Shown in pieces: positions 15,500 through 25,107 of a stretch of 36,135 nucleotides of DNA (position 1 is the first letter of the stretch; each line of letters opens with the position of its first letter). The notes beneath the pieces are model-generated. The model made no database searches. It was not told where the DNA came from and was given only the letters and a program-made list of their open reading frames with translations. Origin of the DNA: a virus; the IMG/VR virus record IMGVR_UViG_3300031977_002441, positions 1 to 36,135 of that record; one strand, given 5' to 3'. A program made the translations under genes and the position numbers.

Positions 15500-16915
15500 A
15501 TGGCAGGTTCATTGCAAGCCACACCCGGGTTCGATTTGCAACCCAGTGCAGAGCAGGTTGCTCTTAGCACGAACTACATCACCAACTTCGACTTCCTCAA
15601 CCAGTATCTCCCCGATACTTACGAGAAGGAGTTCGAGCGTTACGGCAACCGGACCATCTCCGGCTTCCTCCGCATGGTTGGTGCCGAGATGCCGTCCAAC
15701 TCTGACCTCATCAAGTGGGCAGAGCAGGGACGTCTCCACACGAAGTACACCAACTGCACCTCCGCAGCCGCCGCAGCTCAGGACACGGCTACGTGGACGG
15801 TGAACGACACCCTTGTCCCCGGTACTGGCGGTATCGCCATCCGCGTGGGTCAGACGGTGTTCATCACCGACAACACCGCTGCCAGTGGCCTCGTCAACAA
15901 GGCCATCGTGACGGCTGTCGACACCGCCGCTGGTACGTTCAACGTGGCTTACTACGAGGCTGGCGGCCAGACCGTGGCTGCCGGCGTTGCTTGTACCGTG
16001 ATGATTTACGGTTCCGAGTTCAAGAAGGGCACCAACGGAATGACTGGCTCCCTCGAGGCTGACGATGTCATCTTCGACAACAGCCCCATCATCATCAAGG
16101 ACAAGTACGCTGTCTCTGGTTCCGACATGGCTCAGATTGGCTGGGTTGAGGTGACGACCGAGAACGGTGCTACGGGATACCTGTGGTACCTGAAGTCTGA
16201 GCACGAGACCCGTCTCCGCTTCGACGACTACCTCGAGACCGCTATGATTGAGGCTGTCCCGGCTGAGGCTGCTAGTGGCGCTATCGCTGCTGGTGGTGAC
16301 GTGGGCAACAAGGGTTCCGAGGGTATCTTCTACGCTGTCGAGAATCGCGGTAACGTGTGGTCCGGTGGTATCCCCTCCACCCTCGCCGACTTCGACTCCA
16401 TCATCGGACGTCTGGACAAGCAGGGCGCCATCGAGGAGAACGTCCTCTTCGTGAATCGTGAGATGAGCTTCGATATCGACGACATGCTGGCTGCACAGAA
16501 CAGCTACGGTGCCGGCGGTACGAGCTACGGTCTCTTCGACAACGACGAGCAGATGGCTCTCAACCTTGGCTTCACGGGCTTCCGCCGTGGTTACGACTTC
16601 TACAAGTCTGACTGGAAGTACCTGAACGACCCGACGATGCGTGGTGACCTCACCAACGGTGTCATCAACGGTCTGCTGGTTCCGGCTGGTAGCACCACGG
16701 TCTACGACCAAGTGCTCGGCAAGAACGCCAAGCGTCCGTTCCTCCACGTCCGCTACCGCGCTAGTGAGACCGAGGACCGTCGGTACAAGACGTGGATTAC
16801 CGGTTCCGCCGGAGGCGCTATGAACAGCGACCTCGACGCGATGGAAGTCCACTTCCTCTCCGAGCGTGCTGTTTGCACCATGGGTGCCAACAACTTCTTC
16901 CTCTTCGAGGGATAA
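15500..16915 (+). CDS. Major capsid protein
   Basis: 471 aa. It follows portal and scaffold, is preceded by an A-rich leader (AGAAAACAGAAAAC) and is followed by a strong hairpin, all expected for the most abundant virion protein. Codon use is the most uniform of the window. The N-terminal arm and first helices (NYITNFDFLNQYLPDTYEKE) lead into a core with DKYAVSGSDMAQIGWVEV and a C-terminal VHFLSERAVCTMGANNFFLF strand. Residues ~98-172 are a separate small beta domain inserted near the N-terminus (WTVNDTL to CTVMIYGSEF). I infer the HK97 fold from context and size. The insertion may be a surface decoration domain. Confidence 0.85.
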   Translation: MAGSLQATPGFDLQPSAEQVALSTNYITNFDFLNQYLPDTYEKEFERYGNRTISGFLRMVGAEMPSNSDLIKWAEQGRLHTKYTNCTSAAAAAQDTATWTVNDTLVPGTGGIAIRVGQTVFITDNTAASGLVNKAIVTAVDTAAGTFNVAYYEAGGQTVAAGVACTVMIYGSEFKKGTNGMTGSLEADDVIFDNSPIIIKDKYAVSGSDMAQIGWVEVTTENGATGYLWYLKSEHETRLRFDDYLETAMIEAVPAEAASGAIAAGGDVGNKGSEGIFYAVENRGNVWSGGIPSTLADFDSIIGRLDKQGAIEENVLFVNREMSFDIDDMLAAQNSYGAGGTSYGLFDNDEQMALNLGFTGFRRGYDFYKSDWKYLNDPTMRGDLTNGVINGLLVPAGSTTVYDQVLGKNAKRPFLHVRYRASETEDRRYKTWITGSAGGAMNSDLDAMEVHFLSERAVCTMGANNFFLFEG

Positions 16916-16923
16916 TCTGAATC

Positions 16924-16965
16924 GGATATGGGGGCCACAAAGGGTGGTCCCCCTATCCACTTTTA
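16924..16965 (+). terminator. Hairpin after the major capsid gene
   Basis: The left arm GGATA-T-GGGGGCCAC (16924-16938) pairs with the right arm GTGG-T-CCCCC-TATCC (16944-16958). That is 14 base pairs with one bulged T on each side and a 5-nt loop AAAGG. It is followed by ACTTTTA, a weak U-tract. It probably attenuates read-through or protects the 3' end of capsid mRNA. The two bulges are unusual. Confidence 0.7.
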
Positions 16966-16977
16966 ATTACAATAGAT

Positions 16978-17712
16978 ATGAGTGTAGACAAGACCTACCG
17001 TCTGAAGCGCGACGTCGCGCCCCTAGCCTTTATGATTCCCGGCCGTGGCAGCCGGAACAAGCCGCTCCTGTACTGGGACGAAGAGAAGGGTGAGAACCGC
17101 GTTATGCGGTACGCCCGCAACCAGAAGAGTCCTTTCGAGGACGAGCAGGACGGCAACGCCATCGTTGAGCCCATCATCTTTGAGGACGGCCTCTTGCGCG
17201 TTCCCCGCACAAACCCTGTGCTCCAACACTTCTTGGACATCCACCCCATGAACGGCAACCGCTTTGAGGAAATCAACCTCGAGCGCGACGCCGAAGCTGA
17301 GGTGGAGCAGTTGAACCTTGAGGTCGACGCTCTCATCGAGTGCAAGGCTTTGACGCTGGACCAGCTTGAGTCTATGGCTCGCATTATGCTTGGCGTAGAC
17401 CCAACCAAGTACACCACGGCTGAGCTTCGCCGCGATATGCTGGTGGCTGTGCGCCGCGACCCGGGCCAGTTCTTGGACTTGGTCAACGACCCCGACGTGA
17501 AGTTGCAGGGTCAGGTGCAGCGGTTCTTCGACGACGGTCACCTTTCCTTCCGCCGCAACAAGACTGAGATTTGGTACAACGGTCCGTCCAACAAAAAGAA
17601 GTTGGTGACGGTACCGCACGGCAAAGACTATCTCGCCGTTGCGATTTCCTATCTACTTAGCGACGAGGGCCTCGAGCACCTCCGAGCCCTCGAAGCTTTG
17701 ACCTCAGAGTGA
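16978..17712 (+). CDS. Conserved-looking protein after the capsid gene, head-completion candidate
   Basis: 244 aa. It begins MSVDKTYRLKRDVAPLAFMI and has RYARNQKSPFEDEQDGNAIV and RVPRTNPVLQHFLDIHPMNG, then a charged helical middle and a C-terminal domain with FRRNKTEIWYNG. I recall proteins of this type directly behind the capsid gene in uncultured marine phages, but no function is established that I know of. It lies between the capsid hairpin and a rho-independent terminator, so it can be a separately tuned transcript. Head completion or a capsid-associated role is inferred from position. Confidence 0.72.
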   Translation: MSVDKTYRLKRDVAPLAFMIPGRGSRNKPLLYWDEEKGENRVMRYARNQKSPFEDEQDGNAIVEPIIFEDGLLRVPRTNPVLQHFLDIHPMNGNRFEEINLERDAEAEVEQLNLEVDALIECKALTLDQLESMARIMLGVDPTKYTTAELRRDMLVAVRRDPGQFLDLVNDPDVKLQGQVQRFFDDGHLSFRRNKTEIWYNGPSNKKKLVTVPHGKDYLAVAISYLLSDEGLEHLRALEALTSE

Positions 17713-17723
17713 CACCCCCTGAC

Positions 17724-17760
17724 AAAACAAAAGGCCACCTCCGGGTGGCTTTTTTGTTTC
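17724..17760 (+). terminator. Rho-independent terminator
   Basis: GCCACC (17734-17739), loop TCCG, GGTGGC (17744-17749), then TTTTTT (17750-17755). The flanking AAACAAAA and TTTTGTTT extend the stem with A-T pairs and make it usable in both directions. It separates the head genes from the tail genes. Confidence 0.9.
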
Positions 17761-17776
17761 CCGTTATCTTTAGAGG
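17761..17776 (+). promoter_or_regulatory. Promoter-like TATCTTTA element before the tail operon
   Basis: After the terminator the only sequence before the ATG at 17777 is CCGTTATCTTTAGAGG. TATCTTTA (17765-17772) fits TAnnTTTA, close to the Bacteroidota -7 box. The same octamer occurs at 6592. A new transcript must start near here if the terminator works, which supports a promoter, but no -33 element is visible within the terminator arm. Confidence 0.35.
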
Positions 17777-18499
17777 ATGATTAACTCGGTCCGTCAAACC
17801 GTACTGTCGATTCTCAACAAGAACAACTACGGGTACATCTCCCCTTCGGACTTCAACCTGTTCGCCAAGCAGGCGCAGCTCGAAATCTTCAACGGATACT
17901 TCAAGGAGCTCAACCAAGTCATCAACGCCGAGAACGCCCGCATGTCCGGCACCGACTACGCGGATATGAACAAGGGCATCCGCGAAGCCATCGACGTCTT
18001 CTCCGTCAGCAGGAACTTGACTCAAGATGGCGTCAACACCAACACGTTTTTTGCGCCGAGCCAAACCACGACTGGCGACGACTACTACCTTCTGAACAAG
18101 GTGTTGTTGAATCTCGTCGAGGCCGAGCCCGTCCACCATAGCAAGATTACGCTTCTCAACAGCAGCCTGTTGACGGCGCCTTCGGCGCAGTACCCTGCGT
18201 ACACCCTCGACACCGGCACTGGCGGCGCTCAGATTTTGACTCTGTACCCCGCTGAAAACTACGGCCCCCTCGACGTTACGTGCCAGTACATCCGCTATCC
18301 CCGAGACCCGCAGTGGACTTACGCTACGCTGGTCGGGGGCGAGCCCGTATTCAACCAGAGCGCCACGGACTACCAAGACTTCGAGCTACCCATCGAAGAC
18401 GAGACCCGCCTCGTGTACCGCATCTTGCAGATGGCTGGCATGAGCATCCGCGAGGGTGACGTGTACCAATACGCTAACGCCGAGGAAGCCCAGAACTGA
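17777..18499 (+). CDS. Connector or neck-type structural protein
   Basis: 240 aa. It starts MINSVRQTVLSILNKNNYGY and is followed by SPSDFNLFAKQAQLEIF, a pattern I recall from structural proteins downstream of the capsid in marine podovirus-like genomes. The middle has DDYYLLNKVLLNL and a beta region (GAQILTLYPAENYGPLDVTC, YIRYPRDPQW). No enzyme motif is visible. The stop overlaps the next start by one base (TGATG), and the two products probably act together at the head-tail junction. Confidence 0.65.
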   Translation: MINSVRQTVLSILNKNNYGYISPSDFNLFAKQAQLEIFNGYFKELNQVINAENARMSGTDYADMNKGIREAIDVFSVSRNLTQDGVNTNTFFAPSQTTTGDDYYLLNKVLLNLVEAEPVHHSKITLLNSSLLTAPSAQYPAYTLDTGTGGAQILTLYPAENYGPLDVTCQYIRYPRDPQWTYATLVGGEPVFNQSATDYQDFELPIEDETRLVYRILQMAGMSIREGDVYQYANAEEAQN

Positions 18500-19425
18500 T
18501 GCCATATCTAGCCAACGACTACGCGTATTACGAGAACAGCGGTGCAACGCCTGAGGATGCCAATTGGGGCAGCTATCAGTACGTTACGCTACAGGACATC
18601 GTAACCAACTACCAGCTCATGTACATGGGCAACCACTCCTTGGTCAACAACGAGGAGCGGTACAAGGTCTTGTTCCACGCCAAGCGTGCTATCCAAGAGC
18701 TCAACTACGACGCGTTCAAGGAGGTCAAGGTCCTCGAGCTCAACGTCTGCGACCAGCTCCGCTTCGTGCTGCCTCCCGACTACGTCAACTGGGTTCGCAT
18801 CAGCCTGTACAAGGACGGTCTCCTCCGCCCGATGACGGAGAACATCCAGACCAACTTCAGCAACGCGTACCTGCAAGACAACGAGTGCCGCATCCTCTTC
18901 GACGAGAGCGGCAATATCCTGCGCCCGCAGAACTCGACCATCGATTTCGACCGGATTTCGGGAACCAAGAAGAGCATCTACCTCAACGACAACAGTGAGT
19001 TCGACGGTCAGCTCGGATACGAGTACGATGGGGATTGGTACTTCGACTACAACATCGGAGCTCGGTATGGACTGAATACCGAGACGGCCAACGCGAACCC
19101 GACGTTCAGTATCGACCGCAAGGGTGGCGTTATCAACTTCAGCAGTGGCATGGCCGACGAGCTGGTCATCCTTGAGTACGTCAGCGACGGCATGGAGGCC
19201 GGCGACAATACGGCCATTACGGTCAACAAGCTTTTCGAAGAGTACGTCTACGCGTACATCAACTACGCTATCCTCGACGCCAAGCTGGGCGTACAGGAGT
19301 ACATCGTGAACCGCGCTCGGAAGAAGAAGAACGCCTTGTTGCGTAACGCCAAGATTCGCATCAGCAACATCCACCCGGGACGGTTGCTTATGAACCTACG
19401 CGGTCGCGGCAAGTGGATTAAGTAA
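18499..19425 (+). CDS. Tail tube A-type / head-tail connector protein
   Basis: 308 aa. LFHAKRAIQELNYDAFKEVK and LRFVLPPDYVNWVRISLYKD resemble the connector or tail-tubular-A family of podoviruses (T7 gp11 role). Further on there is a long beta region and a basic C-terminus (NRARKKKNALLRNAKIR). Its partners are the adjacent 240-aa protein and the 1581-aa protein, the usual gp11-gp12 order. It would form the ring below the portal. Start and stop both overlap neighbours (TGATG, TAATG). Confidence 0.65.
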   Translation: MPYLANDYAYYENSGATPEDANWGSYQYVTLQDIVTNYQLMYMGNHSLVNNEERYKVLFHAKRAIQELNYDAFKEVKVLELNVCDQLRFVLPPDYVNWVRISLYKDGLLRPMTENIQTNFSNAYLQDNECRILFDESGNILRPQNSTIDFDRISGTKKSIYLNDNSEFDGQLGYEYDGDWYFDYNIGARYGLNTETANANPTFSIDRKGGVINFSSGMADELVILEYVSDGMEAGDNTAITVNKLFEEYVYAYINYAILDAKLGVQEYIVNRARKKKNALLRNAKIRISNIHPGRLLMNLRGRGKWIK

Positions 19426-22400
19426 TGGCAAATCTGGTAAGGAACTTCATCAAGGGCCGGATGAACAAGAGCGTTGACGAGCGCCTTGTTCCCAACGGAG
19501 AGTATATCGACGCCCGCAACATCCGCATGGGTTCCACCGAGGACTCAGAGATTGGCGCCGTAGAGAACACCAAGGGCAACGAGCGCCTCACGACGCTGGT
19601 ATACCCACCTACGGGCACGGCGTTGAGCGACCAAGCCACGTGCCTCGGTTCCTATGCTGACGGAGCCAACGAGACCATCTATTGGTTCGTCCACGACCCG
19701 GCGTTTACGGAGGGCGCTACTGGCAAGCTGGACCTCATCGTTTCGTTTGACGTCCGTAGTGAAATCCTCACGTATCACGTGGTGTCTATCGATGATGGTG
19801 GGGGCGCTAATACCACCCTAAACTTCGACCCTCAGTACTTGGTTACTGGCGTCGATTTGGTCGAGAGCCTCCTGTTCTTTACTGACGATACAAACCCACC
19901 ACGCAGAATCAACACCCTCAAGGGTTACGCGCAGCCTACAGCATTCATTGACGAGGCCACCTTGTACGAGGACCTGTTGGTTTTGAAGAGGCCGCCAAGC
20001 AACTCTCCTCGCATTTTCTCGTTCAACAACGGTCAGCCGGGCCAGCCCGGGCCGGACAACTATCTCGAAGAGCGATTCATTTGTTTCGGGTATCGGTACC
20101 GATACGCAGACGGAGAGTACTCGGCTACCTCTCAGTTCAGTGCCCCGGCCTTCATCAGCAAGCCGTTCAGTTTTACCGACGAGGCTTTCCTCAACGAGGG
20201 CATGATTAATGCCATCAACGCCTGCGAAATCACGGTCAACACCGGCGGTCCCCTCGTAGTTGGTTACGACCTCTTGTTCAAGGAGATGGATGATAGTATC
20301 ATCCGGGTCATTCAAAAAATTGACAAGTCTGACGACGGCATCGCGGACAACGCTGAGCAGACCTACACGTTTGACAAAAGCAAAATCTACACCATCCTTC
20401 CCGAGAGTGAGATTCTGCGTCTGTACGACAACGTACCTCGGCTGGCCAAGGCTCAAACCGTGCTTGGCAACAGGCTTGTCTACGGCAATTATTTGGAGGG
20501 GTATGACCTCCGCGATGACAACAACTCTCCGGTCAATATTGACTACACCGTAGAGCAAACCCAATCCGAAGTCTTCGCTCGCGATGCGGTAGCCATTTCC
20601 GTAGACAGCTCTTATACGTACACGTTCCCCACTCCGAACCAAACTCCGGAGATGGTGGTGACGCTCACGTTTGACAACCCGCCATTGATTCAGGGTGACG
20701 TCATTTCGTTTCAGCTTCTCGCAAGGCACAATGGATACATCCCTACCGCAGGGGCACCTACGGCGCAGTACCCTCAGTCAAACCTGACTTTCTCTCACGT
20801 CCTAGACTCTAATTACGCCAGCCTTTCTGACTTGGTTCAAAGCCCTGCATTCCAGTCTCGCGTGGGTACATCGGCGAATATCGAAACCACCCCCGCCGAC
20901 TTTGCTGGGTCCGACCTGACTGTTTGGACTAACGCGTGGAACGCTACGTTTCCGCTAGAGCGCACGGGCGGGACGGTTAGCCCGGCCGACTTGACGGCAA
21001 CGGGTGTAGACGTGGGCGCGGAGCCCATCAAAATCGTGTCGTTTTCGGACACCGAAATTGTTCTGGCTTTCCCTGTGGCGTCATACGTCGGCGGCGCCAA
21101 TACTTGGTACAACATGCTGCGTGTCTTTGCGCTAAGCGCCACGTATGCCAGCAACTCTCCGTCCAATAGCCTGCATAGCAACCGTGGGTATCAGGTGGGC
21201 ATCGTGTATATGGACGAGTACGGGCGCTCCAGTACGGTTCTAACAAGTCCGGACAACGAGATTGACATCCCGTGTCTCGACTCTGTTTTTGCGAATGGCA
21301 TCCGTTGCACCATCCCAAACAGTCAGCGCCCTCCATCTTGGGCTGATAGGTACAAGTTCGTCATCAAACAAGACGAGGCGGGATACGAGTCGATATACTC
21401 CAATCTTTTCTTTGATTTCCAAGGCGACGTCTACTTCCTCTTGGAGGGAGAGAACGCGGCTAAGGTTCAAGAGGGGGATAGGTATATCGTAAAAAGCGAC
21501 CGTGCCGGAGCCATGCAGTCGTGCAAGTACGCTACGGTTTTGAGCAAGCAGAGCCTTGCGGTGGATGAACTCGGGGGCGAGGGTTCTGACCTGCCATCCG
21601 TTGCGGGTACATATATGCAGGTCAAAAAGACCTTTGACATTACTGACTGTACCGACTGCGTATTCAATTTCTCAGAGCTTTCCGCCAGCTCCACCATCGA
21701 CCCGCAGACATACCAACAAGAGGGGGAGTACCCAACTCTGCTTTACGCTCCGTCAAACCCGTCGCTTGCCTCAATAGGGACCATCACGGCAGGCACGACG
21801 ATAGAGATGAACCTGAGCTTCACCCGTCCCGGCGGTGCTGGTGGTGGCGGAGCTTGCGAAACTCGAACCATCGAAGAGACATTCAACTTCACTGCGACGT
21901 CGAACTACGACAACATCGCGGAGTGGTTCTATGGTCAGCAGGGCGTTATCAGTGCTATTGAAGGACTGTCTGTTCCGTCTGGCAACCCCAACCAACCAGA
22001 AGTTACCATTGAGGTCCTACCCCTGTATACTGGTGAGCCATTAGATAGTAGCGATGATTTGCCGGTAGACGAGTTCGTCAACAAGTTCGGATTTGGAAAC
22101 TATAACGGAAACATTTTCGTTAGGGCCTCGGGCACAAAGGAGTGCAACTCCCTGCTGGACTACGCCCAGTTTACTGGCCTTGGGACGTACCTAGGTGTCA
22201 ATATAACAGAGGCTGTATTTGGAGACTTGACCTCGGCCGGCCGTACTGCCAAGGTGACCTTCAGCATGAAGGTCGTTAAGTTCAACAACGCTGGGGTCAC
22301 CTTCGAGACTTTGCCGCAGCCCACGTTGCCCGACGTGTGGTACGAGTCGAGTCAGTCCTTTGCCATCACCAATGGCTTCCATGAAGGAAACGTACAGAAC

Positions 22401-24170
22401 CAAGCCGTGGGCCAGCCGGCAATTATTGACACGGCGTTCTTCAATTGCATTAGCTACGGAAATGGCATCGAGAGCTACAAGATTCGTGACTCCGTAACGG
22501 GTAAGCCCATCTTGCTTGGCAACCGTGTCACTACGGTCAGTGCTCAGGACTACAAGGAGGTTCGTCGCTTCGCGGACCTGACCTACAGCGGCGTATACAA
22601 CGACGAGACGAACGTAAACAAGCTCAACGAGTTCAACCTTGGGCTGCTCAACTTCAAGCCACTAGAAGACAGCTATGGCCCTGTAGAGAAGCTGTTCGCT
22701 AGGCGTACCGATATCCTCACGTTGCAGGAGGACAAGATTAGCTACGTCTTGGCGGGCAAGAACCTGCTCACCGACTCCACTGGCGAAAGCGTGGTTTCGT
22801 CTGTGCCTGAGGTGTTGGGCACGCAGGTGGCAAGGACTGAGGACTACGGCATCAGCAACAACCCCGAGAGCTTTGCGGAGTGGGGGCCACACAAGTTCTT
22901 CACCGACGCCAAGCGGGGGGCCGTCATCCACCTGTTCGGCGATGGCACGAACGAGCGGCTCGAGGTCATCAGCGAGAGCGGTATGCGGAGCTGGTTCCGC
23001 GATATGTTCATCGAGGACTTCAACACGCAGAAGATTGGTGGATACGACCCGTACATGGACGAATACGTGCTCGCCAATAACGAGACCCAACTTCCCGAAG
23101 AGGAGGAGTGCCTTGGCTGCGGCCCCATGCAAACCTTTTCGCTTTCTTCTCCGGGAATCAACTACTGCGTTGACGTAGGCAACTCGGTGGGTGCTGTTTC
23201 GGTAGAGTATGAAGTCACACAAGCCTCCAACGGTGAGACGGCCAATCTATCTCTGACCTACAACAACGTTTCCCTTCCAGTCGGAAACATCGGTGATGGC
23301 GACTCCGGCACGTTTATCGTGCCCAAAGGAGTTGTTAGCGCCGGGGAGGTTGGTGTCAACCTGCTTTTCTCTGGAACCGAAGAGTTTTTGGTGAACGTCA
23401 CCGTCAACTGTGTTGATGCTGATGACATTACCATTCGCCTTATAACGCTAACCAACAACAGCGACGCAGGCAGGAAGATTCATAACGAGTATCAGTGGGA
23501 AGACACTGACTATGTCTCTCCTGTCCACAGCTCGGAAGTCAAGTTCCTTAACGGCGACCAGCAACGGGTGGTATCGCAGTACGACGAGGTTGAAGGCCCG
23601 CAGGGTGGCGCCCTTATCCCTACAGACACGTCTACGGTTACGATGTTGTACAACCGCTTTGGGTCTGACAACTACATCCTGAAGGCCAGCGACAGGTTCA
23701 GGTACCTGCGAACCAATACTGACTACGCGAATACGCCTGCCGGTATCGCTCAGCTCCTCGCGGACATCGAAGCCACGGGGCCGCCACCGAACATCATCAC
23801 TCCCGCCGGTGGGCCTACGATATACACCGGACAGTTCGATATGGACGGGACGTATACGGGCACGGGAGAGTACCTCTACTTGGTTTGGGACTACTCGAAT
23901 ATTGAGCCCACGGCCCTCTGCTATGATGCCACGCGTGCGGAGGAAGCGTGCTGCGGGTGTACGTGCGACCCCGCCAACTGCCAAGAGTACACGATTTTCA
24001 ACAACAACAATCCAGATGCCACGGTGGAGTACACGGAGTGTGGGGGCTCTACTGCTTACTACACCCTCGCGGGGAAAGAAACGGTTACGATTTGTTCTGA
24101 CTCGTACCCCACGGTGATTGACGGGGATGCCGCCTACGTAAACATTACCCTAACCGATTGCGACTGCTGA
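19425..24170 (+). CDS. Giant tail nozzle / stabilization protein (T7 gp12-like role)
   Basis: 1581 aa. The N-terminus NLVRNFIKGRMNKSVDERLV, then NGEYIDARNIRMGSTEDSE, matches what I know as the tail stabilization or tubular-B-like protein of marine and crAss-like podoviruses. The body is a chain of beta-rich domains. Late segments include a CLGCGP cluster (near residue 1230) and a Cys-rich C-terminal domain starting ACCGCTCDPANCQ (C1509, C1510, C1512, C1514) and ending TDCDC. The protein is much longer than T7 gp12 (~794 aa), so it probably adds receptor-proximal domains. Disulfides or metal binding in the tail tip are possible. It forms the tail tube or nozzle. Confidence 0.72.
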   Translation: MANLVRNFIKGRMNKSVDERLVPNGEYIDARNIRMGSTEDSEIGAVENTKGNERLTTLVYPPTGTALSDQATCLGSYADGANETIYWFVHDPAFTEGATGKLDLIVSFDVRSEILTYHVVSIDDGGGANTTLNFDPQYLVTGVDLVESLLFFTDDTNPPRRINTLKGYAQPTAFIDEATLYEDLLVLKRPPSNSPRIFSFNNGQPGQPGPDNYLEERFICFGYRYRYADGEYSATSQFSAPAFISKPFSFTDEAFLNEGMINAINACEITVNTGGPLVVGYDLLFKEMDDSIIRVIQKIDKSDDGIADNAEQTYTFDKSKIYTILPESEILRLYDNVPRLAKAQTVLGNRLVYGNYLEGYDLRDDNNSPVNIDYTVEQTQSEVFARDAVAISVDSSYTYTFPTPNQTPEMVVTLTFDNPPLIQGDVISFQLLARHNGYIPTAGAPTAQYPQSNLTFSHVLDSNYASLSDLVQSPAFQSRVGTSANIETTPADFAGSDLTVWTNAWNATFPLERTGGTVSPADLTATGVDVGAEPIKIVSFSDTEIVLAFPVASYVGGANTWYNMLRVFALSATYASNSPSNSLHSNRGYQVGIVYMDEYGRSSTVLTSPDNEIDIPCLDSVFANGIRCTIPNSQRPPSWADRYKFVIKQDEAGYESIYSNLFFDFQGDVYFLLEGENAAKVQEGDRYIVKSDRAGAMQSCKYATVLSKQSLAVDELGGEGSDLPSVAGTYMQVKKTFDITDCTDCVFNFSELSASSTIDPQTYQQEGEYPTLLYAPSNPSLASIGTITAGTTIEMNLSFTRPGGAGGGGACETRTIEETFNFTATSNYDNIAEWFYGQQGVISAIEGLSVPSGNPNQPEVTIEVLPLYTGEPLDSSDDLPVDEFVNKFGFGNYNGNIFVRASGTKECNSLLDYAQFTGLGTYLGVNITEAVFGDLTSAGRTAKVTFSMKVVKFNNAGVTFETLPQPTLPDVWYESSQSFAITNGFHEGNVQNQAVGQPAIIDTAFFNCISYGNGIESYKIRDSVTGKPILLGNRVTTVSAQDYKEVRRFADLTYSGVYNDETNVNKLNEFNLGLLNFKPLEDSYGPVEKLFARRTDILTLQEDKISYVLAGKNLLTDSTGESVVSSVPEVLGTQVARTEDYGISNNPESFAEWGPHKFFTDAKRGAVIHLFGDGTNERLEVISESGMRSWFRDMFIEDFNTQKIGGYDPYMDEYVLANNETQLPEEEECLGCGPMQTFSLSSPGINYCVDVGNSVGAVSVEYEVTQASNGETANLSLTYNNVSLPVGNIGDGDSGTFIVPKGVVSAGEVGVNLLFSGTEEFLVNVTVNCVDADDITIRLITLTNNSDAGRKIHNEYQWEDTDYVSPVHSSEVKFLNGDQQRVVSQYDEVEGPQGGALIPTDTSTVTMLYNRFGSDNYILKASDRFRYLRTNTDYANTPAGIAQLLADIEATGPPPNIITPAGGPTIYTGQFDMDGTYTGTGEYLYLVWDYSNIEPTALCYDATRAEEACCGCTCDPANCQEYTIFNNNNPDATVEYTECGGSTAYYTLAGKETVTICSDSYPTVIDGDAAYVNITLTDCDC

Positions 24171-24171
24171 T

Positions 24172-25107
24172 ATGGGTGTTATCTCTGACTACTATCTGAA
24201 CGGAGCCACGCTGGCCTCTTCGACCCACGTTTACACCGACGCGACTTTAACCACTCCCGCTCCGGCGGGGTGGTATGCTGCTGACGGCGTGTACCGTCAG
24301 GTTACCGGCTCCTCCGGACAGCTTGTTGCCGGCGTCTCCTCATGCCCGAGCTGCATTGACAAATGCCCTAAAACCATAACGGGCTCCCTGTCTGGTTCGG
24401 GCCTTTACTCTCTCAATGTCTCGCTGACCGTGGGTACTGGGGCCGTATTCGTGTACTTGACTCCCGGAGCCACGCCTCACGGCATCCGCGCCACCTTGGG
24501 CACCACCGTATACAACGCCGTTAGTGCTACTGCCGATGGGTACCACGCCTCTACCGCTTCGGGCAATGCCACTTACTTGGGCAATGACGCCGACGCGTGC
24601 TCTGTCGGATTCCTTGCGGGGGCTCCATACGCGGCCGTTACGGACTACAACTTCTACGACGGTAGCTTCTATGACACCGGCAACACCGCCAACGTCTTCG
24701 TTGCTCCCGGCGATATCAGCTTCAGCTCTGGCGTAGCTCCGGGGCTGTGCCTTATGGTGATACCGAAAACGACCTCCCCGGCCGCTACGCTCCTTGTCGA
24801 GATTGCGTCTCCAGCGTCGTGTATCGGTACGGCTGCCTCCCTTCAAGTCCAGTGTGCGACGAAGCTGTCTGGCTTTGGTGGCACGCCCGTCGGTGGCGCT
24901 TGCGGCGACCCGTTTGCCAATACCTACTACAACGCCCCCGTAAATGGCTCCGCCGGCAACCCGGGTCTGTACGACTGGGTGTTCAGCGATGCCAACGGAG
25001 CAACAACGCTCGACGACGGCACGTACATCTTCGATGTGGGAGCTACCGGAACGCCGTATACCATTGCCAATGGCGTAGTAACTTCTATTGGAACAGCCTG
25101 TCCATAA
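24172..25107 (+). CDS. Tail-associated beta-rich protein with CPSC/CPK cluster
   Basis: 311 aa. The N-terminal part has YYLNGATLASSTHVYTDATL followed by APAGWYAADGVYRQV, a short module often seen at phage tail-protein ends. CPSCIDKCPK follows at residues ~58-67. The middle (FVYLTPGATPHGIRATLGTT, VYNAVSATADGYHAS) is beta-rich, and a second YTDATL-like module appears near the C-terminus (WVFSDANGATTLDDGTYIFD). The Cys content links it to the Cys-rich end of the upstream 1581-aa protein. It probably decorates the tail tip. It starts one base after the upstream stop. Confidence 0.65.
   Translation: MGVISDYYLNGATLASSTHVYTDATLTTPAPAGWYAADGVYRQVTGSSGQLVAGVSSCPSCIDKCPKTITGSLSGSGLYSLNVSLTVGTGAVFVYLTPGATPHGIRATLGTTVYNAVSATADGYHASTASGNATYLGNDADACSVGFLAGAPYAAVTDYNFYDGSFYDTGNTANVFVAPGDISFSSGVAPGLCLMVIPKTTSPAATLLVEIASPASCIGTAASLQVQCATKLSGFGGTPVGGACGDPFANTYYNAPVNGSAGNPGLYDWVFSDANGATTLDDGTYIFDVGATGTPYTIANGVVTSIGTACP

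Noticed and set aside
15509-16960. 483-codon antisense ORF spanning the whole capsid gene
   Set aside because: It mirrors the strong codon bias of the capsid gene. The protein is Val/Glu/Leu/Thr/His-rich without any domain pattern, and it would be the only minus-strand gene in the window.
24747-25106. In-frame N-terminal extension of the gene at 25107
   Set aside because: It overlaps the upstream gene completely, reads as Arg/Cys/Trp-rich shadow sequence, and an ATG sits exactly at the TAATG junction.
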